From Cyanobacteria bacterium TGS_CYA1 (GTDB lineage: Bacteria; Cyanobacteriota; Vampirovibrionia; Obscuribacterales; Obscuribacteraceae), in assembly GCA_026129135.1 (NCBI GenBank), contig JAHCIQ010000005.1, positions 124,001 to 188,000 on the forward strand: a stretch of 64,000 nucleotides of DNA, read 5' to 3'. Shown in pieces: positions 8,711-17,490 of this stretch. Position 1 is the first letter of the stretch. Each line of letters opens with the position of its first letter. The notes under the pieces were generated by a model. That model had not been told where the DNA came from. It was given only the letters and a program-made list of their open reading frames with translations, and made no database searches. Position numbers and translations under genes: made by a program.

Positions 8711-10148
8711 TTCCAGCAACTGGAAACCAGGGAACGAACGGGCATCTAAACGGTCGAACATGTTCGGGTTGAGTTTTGCGCAAAACGAGAACTCCAACGC
8801 AAACAATGATAAATGCGCTCAGCGTGCCAATATTGGTCAACTCGGCAGCATCTCCGATATCGACGAACATCGAAGCCAATCCGACGACAAGCCCTGTAAA
8901 TAGAGTGGGCATCAAAGGTGTTTTGTATTTTGGATGTATCTTGGCAAAAATGGCTGGCATCAGTCCATCGCGTGCCATCGCCATAAAAATGCGCGGTTGA
9001 CCCAGCTGGAAAACGAGCAGGACCGATGTCATCCCAGCCAGTGCTCCAACACTTATCACCACGTGTGCCCACGCCTGTCCGGTGTGAGCAAGGGCTGAAG
9101 CTACTGGAGCAGCGTCGTTTGCATAATTCATGTAGGGCATGATTCCAGTTAAAACCAGCGAGACTGCGCCATATAAAACGGTGCAAATGGCAAGGCTGCC
9201 AATCATTCCAATTGGCATATCTTTTTGAGGATTCTTCGTTTCTTCGGCTGTCGAGCTTACTGCGTCAAATCCGATGAAACTGAAAAATACAATTGCTGCA
9301 CCACCCATGATACCGGTCCAGCCGCCGGGAGCAAACGGTATCCAGTTGGAAGGATTGACATAAAAAGACCCAAAAACAATAAAAAACAGCACTACCAGGA
9401 CTTTGATTACTACCGCTATCGAATTGACTTTGGCGCTTTCTTGAATTCCCATGATTAAAATCCAGGTTATCAAAGCCACAATTGCAAAGGCTGGGATGTT
9501 CAAAGCGAAATGTTGTCCAAAAATAACAGGCAAATCAGTAGTCGAATAGAACTGCCACTGCGGATTGTCCTGTGGCAATGTCGCAAGCCTTGTCATCGCC
9601 GTTTTTGTGTCTGTGGTAAGCCACATCGGCACTTTGGCACCAAACATTCCATGCAAGAAATGCAAGAAATGATCCGACCAGGAAACTGCCACTGCAATAT
9701 TTCCTACCGCATATTCAAGCACCAGGTTCCATCCGATGAGCCAGGCTGTAAGTTCACCCAAAGATGCATAAGCAAAAGTATAAGCAGAACCTGACACAGG
9801 AATCATTGCTGCAAGCTCGGCATAACAAAGAGCTGCAAATCCGCAAGCAATTGCTGCCACGATGAAAGAAACTACAAGAGCGGGACCAGCTGGGTCTCTC
9901 CCCATTGTGCTACCCATGAAAAAATTTATCAGCGGAGTGGATAACCAGTGACCAGCTGTTTGAGCTGGACTGCCTGCACAAGCAGTTCCAGCCAGAGCAA
10001 AAATACCAGAGCCAATTGTGGCTCCGACTCCAAATGCCACCAGATCGATAGCACCCAAAGTTTTTTTCATTTGGTGATCTGGATGTCCGGCTTCTTCAAT
10101 TAAAAGACGGCTTGATTTGGTACGAAAGAGCTTCTGAACAATACTCAT
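8586..10148 (-). CDS. APC-superfamily amino acid permease (cationic amino acid transporter type)
   Basis: Inner-membrane amino-acid transporter of the APC superfamily, about 520 residues and 12 or more hydrophobic helices. The N-terminus is typical of the CAT/YfnA group: LIEEAGHPDHQMKKTLGAIDL followed by GVGATIGSGIFALAGTA (the substrate-binding GSGIF motif), and later FFSFIGFDAVSSTAEE. The ATG at 10148 fits the family; a TTG at 10196 would add 16 untypical residues. The substrate cannot be named. The 3' end overlaps the convergent exported-protein gene by 125 bp. There is no partner gene nearby, so it is probably transcribed alone. Confidence 0.88.
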   Translation of the reverse strand: MSIVQKLFRTKSSRLLIEEAGHPDHQMKKTLGAIDLVAFGVGATIGSGIFALAGTACAGSPAQTAGHWLSTPLINFFMGSTMGRDPAGPALVVSFIVAAIACGFAALCYAELAAMIPVSGSAYTFAYASLGELTAWLIGWNLVLEYAVGNIAVAVSWSDHFLHFLHGMFGAKVPMWLTTDTKTAMTRLATLPQDNPQWQFYSTTDLPVIFGQHFALNIPAFAIVALITWILIMGIQESAKVNSIAVVIKVLVVLFFIVFGSFYVNPSNWIPFAPGGWTGIMGGAAIVFFSFIGFDAVSSTAEETKNPQKDMPIGMIGSLAICTVLYGAVSLVLTGIMPYMNYANDAAPVASALAHTGQAWAHVVISVGALAGMTSVLLVFQLGQPRIFMAMARDGLMPAIFAKIHPKYKTPLMPTLFTGLVVGLASMFVDIGDAAELTNIGTLSAFIIVCVGVLVLRKTQPEHVRPFRCPFVPWFPVAGISFCFYLMLSLPVMTWIRFFVWIAVGVLIYFAYGFRKSRLA

Positions 10149-10278
10149 GTCGATCACTATATCGACTCCAATAAGTCTTGCATTATGTGGCTCCAATAAT
10201 CTTTAGTGCCTTTGCTGTGCTAGAGTAATCAAGCATTTTTTTAGTCCTCCAAAAACAAAGAACAAGCAGGTTGTCAAA

Positions 10279-11025
10279 ATGAAATCACGCGTCCAGGCTG
10301 TCACTTTTTCGCTGGGCGTCACGCTCGTTTTTTCTGCTCTGGTGTGCGATGCAGCTTTTGCAGACTCGGCTCCGATACCAGGCATGCAAAACTCTTCCGA
10401 TAACGGTTCTAATTTTTCAGGGAGTTATTCAAGCCAAGCCCCCTTGCCAGGCGCTCCCAGCCAATCAAATTTTTTCCAAAATTTGAATCAAAAGACAAGT
10501 ACTCAAGCACAAGCTCAACCACAAACACAAAATCAAAATAAATCCAAACAAGCCTTTCAAAAACCAAATCAATCAGGTCAAAATGTCGCCACCGCCCCTG
10601 GTGGCTATTCCTTACTGCCCATAACTCTCGATCAAGCCCAAGCACGTATAAGCGATCTCAGAGAAAAGCTGGAATCAAACCCGCCAAACACTATGCAAGA
10701 GCCAATCTACATTACTTGTGAGTGGATGCAAGAGCTTGCAAATTCGCACTGGAAAATGTATCAAGTGTTCGATAAGAACGATTCGACCAAAGCACAAGCC
10801 AAAGAAGAAAAGGCTTTAGCGCTCGAATTCAGCAAACTGAAAAATAAAGCCAAGCTGCTAAAGGCCGATTTGCTGATAAAACAACAACGCGTTCCAGAAG
10901 CGATTGATCCTTTAGTCGAAATCGTAGTGGCCGAACCCACTTCTACAGCAGGTCAGGAAGCCTATAAACGTCTTGTGGACCTTGGATTTTCCAAGTCTGT
11001 CGCAAGCACGGGAAACGCAATATAG
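10279..11025 (+). CDS. Exported Gln/Asn-rich protein with helical C-terminal half (hypothetical)
   Basis: Not recognised, 248 residues. A clear signal peptide (about 1-28, ending AAFADS) is followed by a Ser/Gln/Asn-rich disordered region (about 35-105, repeated QAQ/QNQ). A helical half at about 115-248 includes a TPR-like helix pair (KLLKADLLIKQQRVPEAIDP). Two more exported or low-complexity proteins follow on the same strand (11084 and 11944), so this may be an envelope-related cluster. No catalytic motif is visible. Confidence 0.6.
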   Translation: MKSRVQAVTFSLGVTLVFSALVCDAAFADSAPIPGMQNSSDNGSNFSGSYSSQAPLPGAPSQSNFFQNLNQKTSTQAQAQPQTQNQNKSKQAFQKPNQSGQNVATAPGGYSLLPITLDQAQARISDLREKLESNPPNTMQEPIYITCEWMQELANSHWKMYQVFDKNDSTKAQAKEEKALALEFSKLKNKAKLLKADLLIKQQRVPEAIDPLVEIVVAEPTSTAGQEAYKRLVDLGFSKSVASTGNAI

Positions 11026-11083
11026 GTATAAGCAGCGTGTTTCGGGTAAAAGATATACAATGACTTTTACCAGGAGCTGAAAG

Positions 11084-11857
11084 ATGACAGAGTCAAGGCG
11101 CAGTCTAGTCGAAAACCTCACCCTTGCAGGCATTGCAGTCATGATTGGCTCGTGGGCAAGTGTGACTTTTGCACCAGACCTGCAAGCTAAGCAATTCGAA
11201 CTCAATGCTGAGCAAAAAAACTATACTCCAGGCGACAATGGCGTGCCTGAGTATGCTCCATATCCGACATTTACGCCTCAAAAACCAGCTAAAAAACAGC
11301 CGCCGCCCAAGAAACAGGCTCCATTAAAAATCAAAGTCGAACAATCGCAGCCGCAACAGCAAATGCCTCCAATGCAGAGACAAATGCCACAGGCAAGACC
11401 GATGCCTCAATTGCGACCAAGTCCCACGTTTAATCTAGGCGCTACGAAGAGCGTTCCATTACCACCTAGTTTTCTTGGCAAATGGGCTATTCAAGGCAAT
11501 AAGAAGGACTTTCAGGCCATTCAAGCCAAATATCAGGCAGCAAACGAAGCTTTTGCTCCACAGACCCAGAACATTTGGATAATTATGGGAAGCCCACAAC
11601 AAGGTTATGCTTTCAGTAATGAAGTGGGTGTGAGAAGTCCGCTCATCGTTGACAAGGTGGAAGGAAGTCGTGCCTTCATTAGATATCAGCATCAAATGAA
11701 AAACACTATCGCCCAGGAAGCAATCGTGCTCGAAGTTAGTCCTGACGGATCACAATTGAATGGCATGGAAAGAATTACAATTGTCAAACCAGGACAGGGT
11801 CCAGATACTGGTGCTCGCGCCAAAGTCACCTACCAGCTGAATGGTTTCAAACAATAG
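11084..11857 (+). CDS. Exported proline/glutamine-rich protein (hypothetical)
   Basis: Not recognised, 257 residues. The N-terminal hydrophobic segment (about 12-35) looks like a signal peptide or anchor. Residues 55-125 are Pro/Lys/Gln/Met-rich and probably disordered. Residues 130-257 form a compact domain beginning with PPSFLGKWAIQGNKKDF and ending in a beta-rich stretch, resembling a lipocalin-like small barrel in character (GKWxIxG start), which is inference only. AGGAG lies about seven bases before the ATG. It sits 58 bp after the previous exported protein gene on the same strand. Confidence 0.6.
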   Translation: MTESRRSLVENLTLAGIAVMIGSWASVTFAPDLQAKQFELNAEQKNYTPGDNGVPEYAPYPTFTPQKPAKKQPPPKKQAPLKIKVEQSQPQQQMPPMQRQMPQARPMPQLRPSPTFNLGATKSVPLPPSFLGKWAIQGNKKDFQAIQAKYQAANEAFAPQTQNIWIIMGSPQQGYAFSNEVGVRSPLIVDKVEGSRAFIRYQHQMKNTIAQEAIVLEVSPDGSQLNGMERITIVKPGQGPDTGARAKVTYQLNGFKQ

Positions 11858-11943
11858 GACCTTTATTAATTTCTGGGTCTTGGCTTTCAGAAAGCTTTAA
11901 AATACACGGCATATAGCGCCTTGATGGAGGTCTTTTCGCCGTT

Positions 11944-12507
11944 ATGAATCTTTTCGCCGTACTACTTCTAGTATTCAGCATGCTCTTTGCTGCACCAGAC
12001 GCATTTGCCGCCGACAAAAAAGGCAAAGCTGCAAGCAAAACCGACGATCCAATCGTGGTTATGGAAACCACCAAAGGACCAATCAAAATGGTCATTTACA
12101 AGAGCGAAGCTCCTATCACTGCCAACAACTTTCTTAGCCTCGTAAACCGCGGCTTCTACAACGGTTTGACCTTCCACCGTTATGAAAAAGGTTTCTGCAT
12201 CCAGGGCGGCGACCCACAGGGTACCGGTCAGGGTGGTTCGGACAAAACCATTCCACTTGAAAAATCGCCTAACTTGAAACACGACTCGGCTGGCGTGCTC
12301 GCAATGGCTCGTACAAACGATCCCAACTCGGCAAGCTCACAGTTCTACTTTACTTTAGACGCCGCCAGCTTCCTCGACAATCCACCTGGTTATGCTGCTT
12401 TCGGCAAAGTCACCGAAGGATTGGAAAACGTCATGAAACTGCGCAAAGGCGACAAAATGACCAAAGTCTTTGTTCAAGGCGCAGAGCCTAAAGCTAAAGG
12501 CAAATAA
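11944..12507 (+). CDS. Exported cyclophilin-type peptidyl-prolyl isomerase
   Basis: Cyclophilin-type PPIase that catalyses cis-trans isomerisation of Xaa-Pro bonds, exported by an N-terminal signal peptide (about residues 1-22, ending AFAAD). Core motifs are present: FHRYEKGFCIQGGDP with the catalytic Arg and the GF..Q residues, then MARTNDPNSASSQFYFTL. The C-terminal tail is Lys-rich. GGAGG lies about 15 bases before the ATG. The next gene, 30 bp downstream, is a cytoplasmic paralogue with the same architecture minus the signal peptide, so a local duplication followed by relocation is likely. Confidence 0.93.
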   Translation: MNLFAVLLLVFSMLFAAPDAFAADKKGKAASKTDDPIVVMETTKGPIKMVIYKSEAPITANNFLSLVNRGFYNGLTFHRYEKGFCIQGGDPQGTGQGGSDKTIPLEKSPNLKHDSAGVLAMARTNDPNSASSQFYFTLDAASFLDNPPGYAAFGKVTEGLENVMKLRKGDKMTKVFVQGAEPKAKGK

Positions 12508-12537
12508 ATCAGGATAAATCTAAGCAAGGACAAAATA

Positions 12538-12996
12538 ATGACAAATACAGATCCGATCGTTTTAATCGAAACAGCAAAAGGGAAAATCAAATGTCAGATT
12601 TTTCAAAATGATGCACCGATTACCGCAGCCAATTTTCTCGAACTGGTAAATCGTGGCTTCTATAACGGTCTGACATTCCATCGCTACGAGCCTGGTTTCT
12701 GCCTTCAAGGCGGCGACCCGGATGGCACCGGTCGTGGTGGCTCCGGCAAAACCATTCCGCTTGAAGTTAAACCAAACCTCAAGCATGACGAAGCTGGAAT
12801 CATGTCGATGGCTCGCACCAACGACCCCAATTCAGCCACATCGCAATTCTTTTTCACTCTGGGCAATGCGTCGTTCTTGAACATGCAATATGCCGTGTTT
12901 GGAAAAGTTATCGAAGGTTTGGACATTATGATGTCACTTCGTGCAGGCGACAAAATGGATACAGTAACTGTGATGAACGCAGTTCCTAACGCCTAG
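12538..12996 (+). CDS. Cytoplasmic cyclophilin-type peptidyl-prolyl isomerase
   Basis: Cyclophilin PPIase of 152 residues without signal peptide. It has FHRYEPGFCLQGGDP and MARTNDPNSATSQFFFTL, including the catalytic Arg and substrate-binding Phe/Gln. The sequence is very close to the exported protein just upstream (shared ANFL.LVNRGFYNGLTFHRYE), which indicates tandem duplication. AAGGA precedes the ATG by about eight bases. A hairpin plus T-run at 13028-13060 closes the two-gene unit. Confidence 0.93.
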   Translation: MTNTDPIVLIETAKGKIKCQIFQNDAPITAANFLELVNRGFYNGLTFHRYEPGFCLQGGDPDGTGRGGSGKTIPLEVKPNLKHDEAGIMSMARTNDPNSATSQFFFTLGNASFLNMQYAVFGKVIEGLDIMMSLRAGDKMDTVTVMNAVPNA

Positions 12997-13027
12997 TTCG
13001 AGCTTAAGCCGAATAAAAAATCAGAAG

Positions 13028-13060
13028 AAGGGGGCATCATTCGTTGACGCTCCCTTTTTA
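13028..13060 (+). terminator. Rho-independent terminator after the cyclophilin pair
   Basis: Stem AAGGGGGC (13028-13035) pairs with GCTCCCTT (13049-13056) with one G-T wobble and a 12-nt loop, and runs into TTTTTA. It lies 31 bp after the stop codon of the second cyclophilin gene. Confidence 0.7.
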
Positions 13061-13094
13061 TTGCCGTCTACATTTTATTGCCGTCTACATTTTA
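13061..13094. repeat. Tandem duplication of a 17-bp unit
   Basis: Two exact adjacent copies of TTGCCGTCTACATTTTA (13061-13077 and 13078-13094), followed by a partial third (TTGCCTACA). The repeat directly follows the terminator. Confidence 0.85.
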
Positions 13095-13369
13095 TTGCCT
13101 ACAATGGCACCTTTTTCCGTCAGCGCAAAGGCTGTCTCTGACTGCATTACAAAATGCCAAAGTGAGAAAAGTAGTTCATTTTTACATTGTTTTGACAGGC
13201 TGAGCGTTTCAGTCCACTTAGTTCAAAACATTCCTTCTATGAGTAAATTTGCGCCCTTTTTCTCACTACCCACCCCGTAAACGCAGTCAGAGCAAGCGTT
13301 TCAAAAACGTAGTTTTGGACTCGTTCTAGGCCGACAATCGACGAGCCATTACAATCGCCTCTCATCTAA

Positions 13370-13450
13370 GATTGAGATTGAGATTTAGATTGAACCGAAG
13401 ATTGAAACTGAACTGAGACTGAGACTGAGACTGAGACCGAAACAGACGGA
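13370..13450. repeat. Low-complexity GATTGA/GAGACT repeat
   Basis: Purine-rich imperfect hexamer repeat on the plus strand: GATTGA and GATTTA units give way to four GAGACT/GAGACC units just before the ftsX stop codon. As the ftsX 3' untranslated region it would be read as pyrimidine-rich AGTCTC repeats. Confidence 0.7.
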
Positions 13451-14323
13451 TTAGATCTTGATATAACGACCAGATGCCCAGGCTCCACCGCCAGCACCTA
13501 CAGCCATTCCCAGAGCGAGCATGATAAGGAAGGTCTCGACCAGATTGTAGCCAAGTCCAGTGGGCATGACGCTTGCAAAGCTCACAAGTTCGTTTGAGAT
13601 ATAAGGCTTGATGATGTAAAACTCAACGCCAATAATCACTACAGCGGCAAAGAGGGCCGATATAGCACCGTAAAACGCGCCTTGCAATACAAAGGGGCAT
13701 TTGATGTAAAAGTGTCCCACCCCCATCAAACTGAGAATTTCAATTTCTTTGTGTCGAGCCTGAATAACCAGGTGGATGGTGTTACCGATTACTATAAGAG
13801 TAGCGAAAGCAAGCACGGCAGTCACCGCCACGCCAGCAATTTCGAAGAAATGTCGTACTTCGTTTATACGTCGTGCCACCATCATCGGATAGCGAACGGC
13901 CTCAACGCCTGAAAGCAATTGCAGCTTGGGAGCCAACTTTTCAACCTGTTCTGGTTTGGCTACGCGAATATGCAATGTATTTGGAAGTGGGTTTGGAATC
14001 GATGCCACTTTCATGGTTTTCTGCATCTCGCCCCAGGACTTATTCTTGTCTATTACTTCGACAAGTCTTACTTCAACGAATTGGCTTATTTCTTGAGCGA
14101 CTTTTCCTGGTTCGAAATTGTCTTTCAAGAAAGCCGAAATAACCATTTGCGAACCGAAATAATTGACTACATCTTTGAGGGTCATAGTCAGTTGCAACAC
14201 GCTGCCAAAAATGGTGAGAGCTATTGCAAGAATGCTTACTACAAGCCAGTTCGACCAGCCGCTATGCTTGATACCAAGCATTGTTTCAACGCAAATGCGC
14301 CAGAATACTCTCAGGTGTCTCAT
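13451..14323 (-). CDS. ftsX: Cell division permease FtsX
   Basis: Membrane subunit of the FtsEX complex, which couples cytokinesis to peptidoglycan hydrolase activation. It has 290 residues: a cytoplasmic N-terminus, a first membrane helix at about 25-48, an extracytoplasmic domain to about 165, then three helices at about 170-195, 215-240 and 265-285. The four-helix FtsX topology is clear, and RHKEIEILSLMG matches the conserved cytoplasmic loop. The start overlaps the ftsE stop by four bases (ATGA), so the two are translationally coupled. The 3' side runs into a GAGACT-type repeat rather than a visible terminator. Confidence 0.93.
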   Translation of the reverse strand: MRHLRVFWRICVETMLGIKHSGWSNWLVVSILAIALTIFGSVLQLTMTLKDVVNYFGSQMVISAFLKDNFEPGKVAQEISQFVEVRLVEVIDKNKSWGEMQKTMKVASIPNPLPNTLHIRVAKPEQVEKLAPKLQLLSGVEAVRYPMMVARRINEVRHFFEIAGVAVTAVLAFATLIVIGNTIHLVIQARHKEIEILSLMGVGHFYIKCPFVLQGAFYGAISALFAAVVIIGVEFYIIKPYISNELVSFASVMPTGLGYNLVETFLIMLALGMAVGAGGGAWASGRYIKI

Positions 14324-15015
14324 ACTTGAATTTGTCCCTGCACTTCGTAAAAGCCACTGTCGACGTCTGTCGCCACTTCGCCAGCACGCATAGAAATCAC
14401 GCGGCGACGCATAGTGTTGACGATTGTGTGGTCGTGAGTTGAAATCAAAACTGTAGTGCCACGCTGTGAGATACGAGCAAGCAATTGCACAATTTCTAGC
14501 GAGGTAGCAGGGTCAAGGTTACCTGTCGGTTCGTCTGCAAGCAGGACAGGCGGACCATTCACAATGGCGCGGGCAATGCCTACGCGTTGTTGTTCGCCAC
14601 CAGACAATTCGTCAGGAAAAGCATCTTGCTTATCTTCCAAGTTCACCACATTCAGTGCACTATTGACACGCTTACGTACTTCTTTTTCGTCCACGCCGTG
14701 TGCGCGCAAAATGTAAGCCACATTGTCGTAAGCGGTTTGTCTTGTAAGCAGTTTGTAATCCTGGAAAATAATTCCCAGACGTCTTCTCAATAGCGGGATT
14801 TGAGGCGACGAAAGCTTGTTTAAATTGACACCGCCAATAAATACGTTGCCAGATGTGGGCGTTTCCTCGCGATACAAGAGACGCATCAATGTGGACTTTC
14901 CAGCGCCCGAAGGACCTACTAGAAAGGCGAATTCGCCAAGTGCCACATGAAGGTTGACGTCCTTGAGGGCGAGTCGACCAGCATAACTTTTAGAGACGTT
15001 TTGCAGTCTAATCAA
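14320..15015 (-). CDS. ftsE: Cell division ATP-binding protein FtsE
   Basis: ABC ATPase partner of FtsX at the division site, 231 residues. It has Walker A GPSGAGKST, Q-loop region IIFQDYKLL, signature LSGGEQQR, Walker B VLLADEPTGNLD and switch histidine in STHDH. The N-terminus MIRLQNVSKSY is typical of FtsE. It is coupled to ftsX through a four-base overlap. The 5' side is an 83-bp gap to the DUF721 gene on the same strand. Confidence 0.96.
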   Translation of the reverse strand: MIRLQNVSKSYAGRLALKDVNLHVALGEFAFLVGPSGAGKSTLMRLLYREETPTSGNVFIGGVNLNKLSSPQIPLLRRRLGIIFQDYKLLTRQTAYDNVAYILRAHGVDEKEVRKRVNSALNVVNLEDKQDAFPDELSGGEQQRVGIARAIVNGPPVLLADEPTGNLDPATSLEIVQLLARISQRGTTVLISTHDHTIVNTMRRRVISMRAGEVATDVDSGFYEVQGQIQV

Positions 15016-15098
15016 TGAAAGAAATTCCCGTAGGAAGACGCAAAAATCATAACACAGTAGTTAAGAGGAAAACCCTTGAGTAACCCTATGTAGGCTTA

Positions 15099-15755
15099 TC
15101 ATTCTCTAACTGACTGTATATAACAATTGCCGCAGACGCCCGCCTCACTTCGCAAACGCGCTACTGGCAACTGGCATGAAGGACATGTTGGGCATCCTTT
15201 TTGACGATACCATTCGCGCAAGTTTAACTCTCTTTTATGCACCATCAATATGCGATCGATCAATTTGGGGTCAGTTTCTTCATCGTTAATAAGCGCGATC
15301 TTAAGCGCTTCTAATTCTCTGAGATCTTCTGGCTTCAAATCCACTTCGCGCTCAATCTCAGATATATCGGGAATGGCGATGACTTTGCTTGCTTCCTTCA
15401 CCGGGTCTTTCACTTCTTCATCTTTGACATAACGAGCCAGCTTGATGTCGAAGCGAAGACCAGTCACTTTGACATTCATTCCTTTACCAGCTTTGAATAA
15501 CTGGTCTTGAATTTGCATCTTCTTGAGACTTAGTTCCTGAGCGCACGAAGCGTCGCTGCATGCCACCACCATTACGCCCTGGTGATCGAAAAAAACGGGT
15601 CTTGATAGTCTGCTTAGATTCTCGCCAACAATATACGGCCAGAGGCTGAAGAGACTGTGCTCACGAAGGCGCTGGTCCAGTTTGATGTCGGCAACAAGCG
15701 GTCCAAGGACATCGGACAAATTGGTAAAACTGGATTTCTTGCGTCTTTGAGCCAT
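15099..15755 (-). CDS. DUF721/DciA-like protein with C-terminal zinc-binding motif
   Basis: N-terminal DUF721 domain (about residues 10-110, phrase LWPYIVGENLSRLSRPVFF..GVMVVAC), the family that includes the ancestral helicase-loading factor DciA. The second half has an acidic helical linker and ends in a four-cysteine motif CPTCPSCQLP..CGNC, which probably binds zinc. The ATG at 15755 gives 218 residues; a TTG at 15773 would add six. It lies divergent from the SCP2 gene with only 48 bp between starts. A role in replication initiation is inferred from the family only. Confidence 0.75.
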   Translation of the reverse strand: MAQRRKKSSFTNLSDVLGPLVADIKLDQRLREHSLFSLWPYIVGENLSRLSRPVFFDHQGVMVVACSDASCAQELSLKKMQIQDQLFKAGKGMNVKVTGLRFDIKLARYVKDEEVKDPVKEASKVIAIPDISEIEREVDLKPEDLRELEALKIALINDEETDPKLIDRILMVHKRELNLREWYRQKGCPTCPSCQLPVARLRSEAGVCGNCYIQSVRE

Positions 15756-15790
15756 GTGAAAATGATAAGCCAATTATGCATATCAGAGTA

Positions 15791-15796
15791 TATAAT
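15791..15796 (+). promoter_or_regulatory. TATAAT box seven bases before the SCP2 start codon
   Basis: A consensus TATAAT ends seven bases before the ATG at 15804, so transcription would begin at or next to the start codon. No Shine-Dalgarno is present and no good -35 is seen 16-18 bp upstream. This is a candidate leaderless gene. Confidence 0.4.
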
Positions 15797-15803
15797 CCTT
15801 GCC

Positions 15804-16151
15804 ATGTTGAAATCACAAAAACTAATAGACCAATTACAAAAGCGCTTTGACCCTGCAATCGCGCAAAATCATACAATCGCCTACGTTTTTAACGTTACGG
15901 GAGACGAAGGCGGTATCTGGCTTTTGCAAATTGGAAATGGTGCATGTCAGTTCGTGCCCCAAAAAGAATTGCCGCAGGATCCTCGCATTCCTTGTTTCAT
16001 AACAATAGATACACGCGACCTTGAAATGATCCTCGATGGACGCATGACCGCTATGACAGCCACTTTAGCAGGGATGCTTGCGGTGAAAGGCGATATGAAT
16101 CTTGCCATGTTGCTCGTGCCAATGCTCTTCGAAAGCAAAGTAAGTGTTTAA
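15804..16151 (+). CDS. SCP2 sterol-binding domain protein
   Basis: Small cytoplasmic protein of 115 residues with the SCP2 lipid-binding fold: VFNVTGDEGGIWLLQIGNG, then FITIDTRDLEMILDGRMTAMTATLAGMLAVKGDMNLAM, the typical C-terminal helix of the family. SCP2 proteins bind lipids or acyl chains; the ligand here is unknown. The ATG at 15804 is preferred because the SCP2 homology begins there and a TATAAT box lies just before it; upstream in-frame codons fall within the divergent gene. It ends five bases from the convergent aroE stop. Confidence 0.85.
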   Translation: MLKSQKLIDQLQKRFDPAIAQNHTIAYVFNVTGDEGGIWLLQIGNGACQFVPQKELPQDPRIPCFITIDTRDLEMILDGRMTAMTATLAGMLAVKGDMNLAMLLVPMLFESKVSV

Positions 16152-16156
16152 ACAAT

Positions 16157-17023
16157 TTAGATTGAGCGGCCGAGCATAACTTCTGGAGATACTTTTTTTC
16201 CAGTCCAAATTTGAAATGCTTGAGCAGCCTGTTCAGCTAGCATGAGAGTGCCATCACAAGCTTCGAGACCTCTTTTATTTGCAGCAGACACAAGCGGCGT
16301 CTCTTTCTGATGTCCACTTGCGTAAACCATATCGAAAACGCAAACGTCTTTACTTAAGAGAGTCAACAATCCGTCGAAATATTCTGCTTGCAACGGATTT
16401 TTAGTTGCCTGTCCAAGAGGGGTGGCATTTATCAATAATGTAAATTGTTCTGGATTCAAAAGACCGCTCCAGTTACCAGAACAAAGAAACGGATCAAACG
16501 AAATTTCCATTTTGTCCGTGGAATATTGTTTGACAATCTGCTCACCTTTTTCGCGATTACGACTGGAGATACAGATTTTTTTACAATTCAGTTGTTGAAG
16601 TGCATAAACACATGCTTTTGCTGCGCCACCACTGCCTAGAATCAGTGCGCGTATATTAGACAATCGAGAAACATCTTTGAAAAAATCCAGAATAACCACG
16701 CTAGCCCCAAATATATCGGTGTTATATCCGGTGGCATTTCCTTTTTCTATTAATACCGTGTTTACAGCTCCTACCTGTAAAGGAGGTCCTGGCACTGTAT
16801 CCAGTAGAGGAATGATTTTTTCTTTGTACGGAATAGTTACGTTTAATCCAGCATAGCCTTCTTTTTTAAGCCGAACAAGAGTTGTTTCAAGCTCATTTTC
16901 TTCGATGTCTATCAGCTCGTAACTGCCCTTTAAATTGCAATGCTCCAATGCACGCGCATGCATTTCAGGCGAGCGTGAATGTCCCAGCGGATGACCTAAT
17001 AGAGCCAGTTTGTAGAAATCCAA
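16157..17023 (-). CDS. aroE: Shikimate dehydrogenase
   Basis: NADP-dependent reduction of 3-dehydroshikimate to shikimate in aromatic amino-acid synthesis (cytoplasm). It has 288 residues with the family motifs GHPLGHSRSPEMH, NVTIPYKE (catalytic Lys), GAVNTV, GYNTDIFG (catalytic Asp) and nucleotide-binding LGSGGAAKA. It lies nine bases downstream of the exbD-like gene on the same strand and may be read from the TonB/ExbB/ExbD transcript, although no functional link is expected. Confidence 0.95.
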   Translation of the reverse strand: MDFYKLALLGHPLGHSRSPEMHARALEHCNLKGSYELIDIEENELETTLVRLKKEGYAGLNVTIPYKEKIIPLLDTVPGPPLQVGAVNTVLIEKGNATGYNTDIFGASVVILDFFKDVSRLSNIRALILGSGGAAKACVYALQQLNCKKICISSRNREKGEQIVKQYSTDKMEISFDPFLCSGNWSGLLNPEQFTLLINATPLGQATKNPLQAEYFDGLLTLLSKDVCVFDMVYASGHQKETPLVSAANKRGLEACDGTLMLAEQAAQAFQIWTGKKVSPEVMLGRSI

Positions 17024-17032
17024 AACTGAATT

Positions 17033-17467
17033 TTATTTTGCGTAATTAGTCTGTTGCACGGTGGCGACGCGCATACGTTTAATACCAAGAGCAGAACAGG
17101 CTTGCATGATATAAACCACGTTCTTTTGCTTGCATTCAGCGTCTGCGTTAACAGTGACAGGAATGTCCTGCACACCCATTTTCTGCACCACCTCGCCGAG
17201 CTTGGCTTGAATAGTGGCTTCGTCATTAGCCGGAAGCGCTTTTCCTTGAATAGCGACTTTACCATCGGTGCTTACGTCGATCATGATTGTTTTGGTGCGC
17301 GAGTTTTCTTTTTGCGCATAAACAGTTTCGGGAGGCTTGATCTTCAGTTCGGATTTATCGATCAAAGGCGCAATCAAAATCATGATGACCAGAAGCACCA
17401 GGAACACATCTGTCAAAGGAGTGATATTGATGTCAGTGAATGTTTCACCGACTCCGCCCATCGACAT
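17033..17467 (-). CDS. exbD: ExbD/TolR-family biopolymer transport protein
   Basis: Inner-membrane component that, with ExbB, forms a proton-driven motor for TonB-type proteins. The 144-residue product has one membrane helix with the conserved Asp in ITPLTDVFLVLLVIMIL near the N-terminus and a periplasmic domain. It lies 23 bp after exbB. Cys residues in the C-terminal domain (DAECKQ, QACSALG) are not typical of ExbD and could form a disulfide. It could equally be called TolR. Confidence 0.9.
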   Translation of the reverse strand: MSMGGVGETFTDINITPLTDVFLVLLVIMILIAPLIDKSELKIKPPETVYAQKENSRTKTIMIDVSTDGKVAIQGKALPANDEATIQAKLGEVVQKMGVQDIPVTVNADAECKQKNVVYIMQACSALGIKRMRVATVQQTNYAK

Positions 17468-17490
17468 AAGACGCTGTTATCTCCTAAAGG

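Larger units (their letters stand above)
12997..13450. other. Convergent intergenic region of 454 bp
   Basis: It holds the terminator and 17-bp tandem repeat described separately, about 275 bp without recognisable content, then low-complexity GAGACT/GATTGA sequence against the 3' end of ftsX. An open frame at 13044-13280 begins inside the terminator, has no ribosome binding site and is not believed. Confidence 0.6.

Noticed and set aside
13044-13280. 78-codon open frame between the cyclophilins and ftsX
   Set aside because: It starts inside a terminator and a tandem repeat, has no ribosome binding site and no protein-like pattern.
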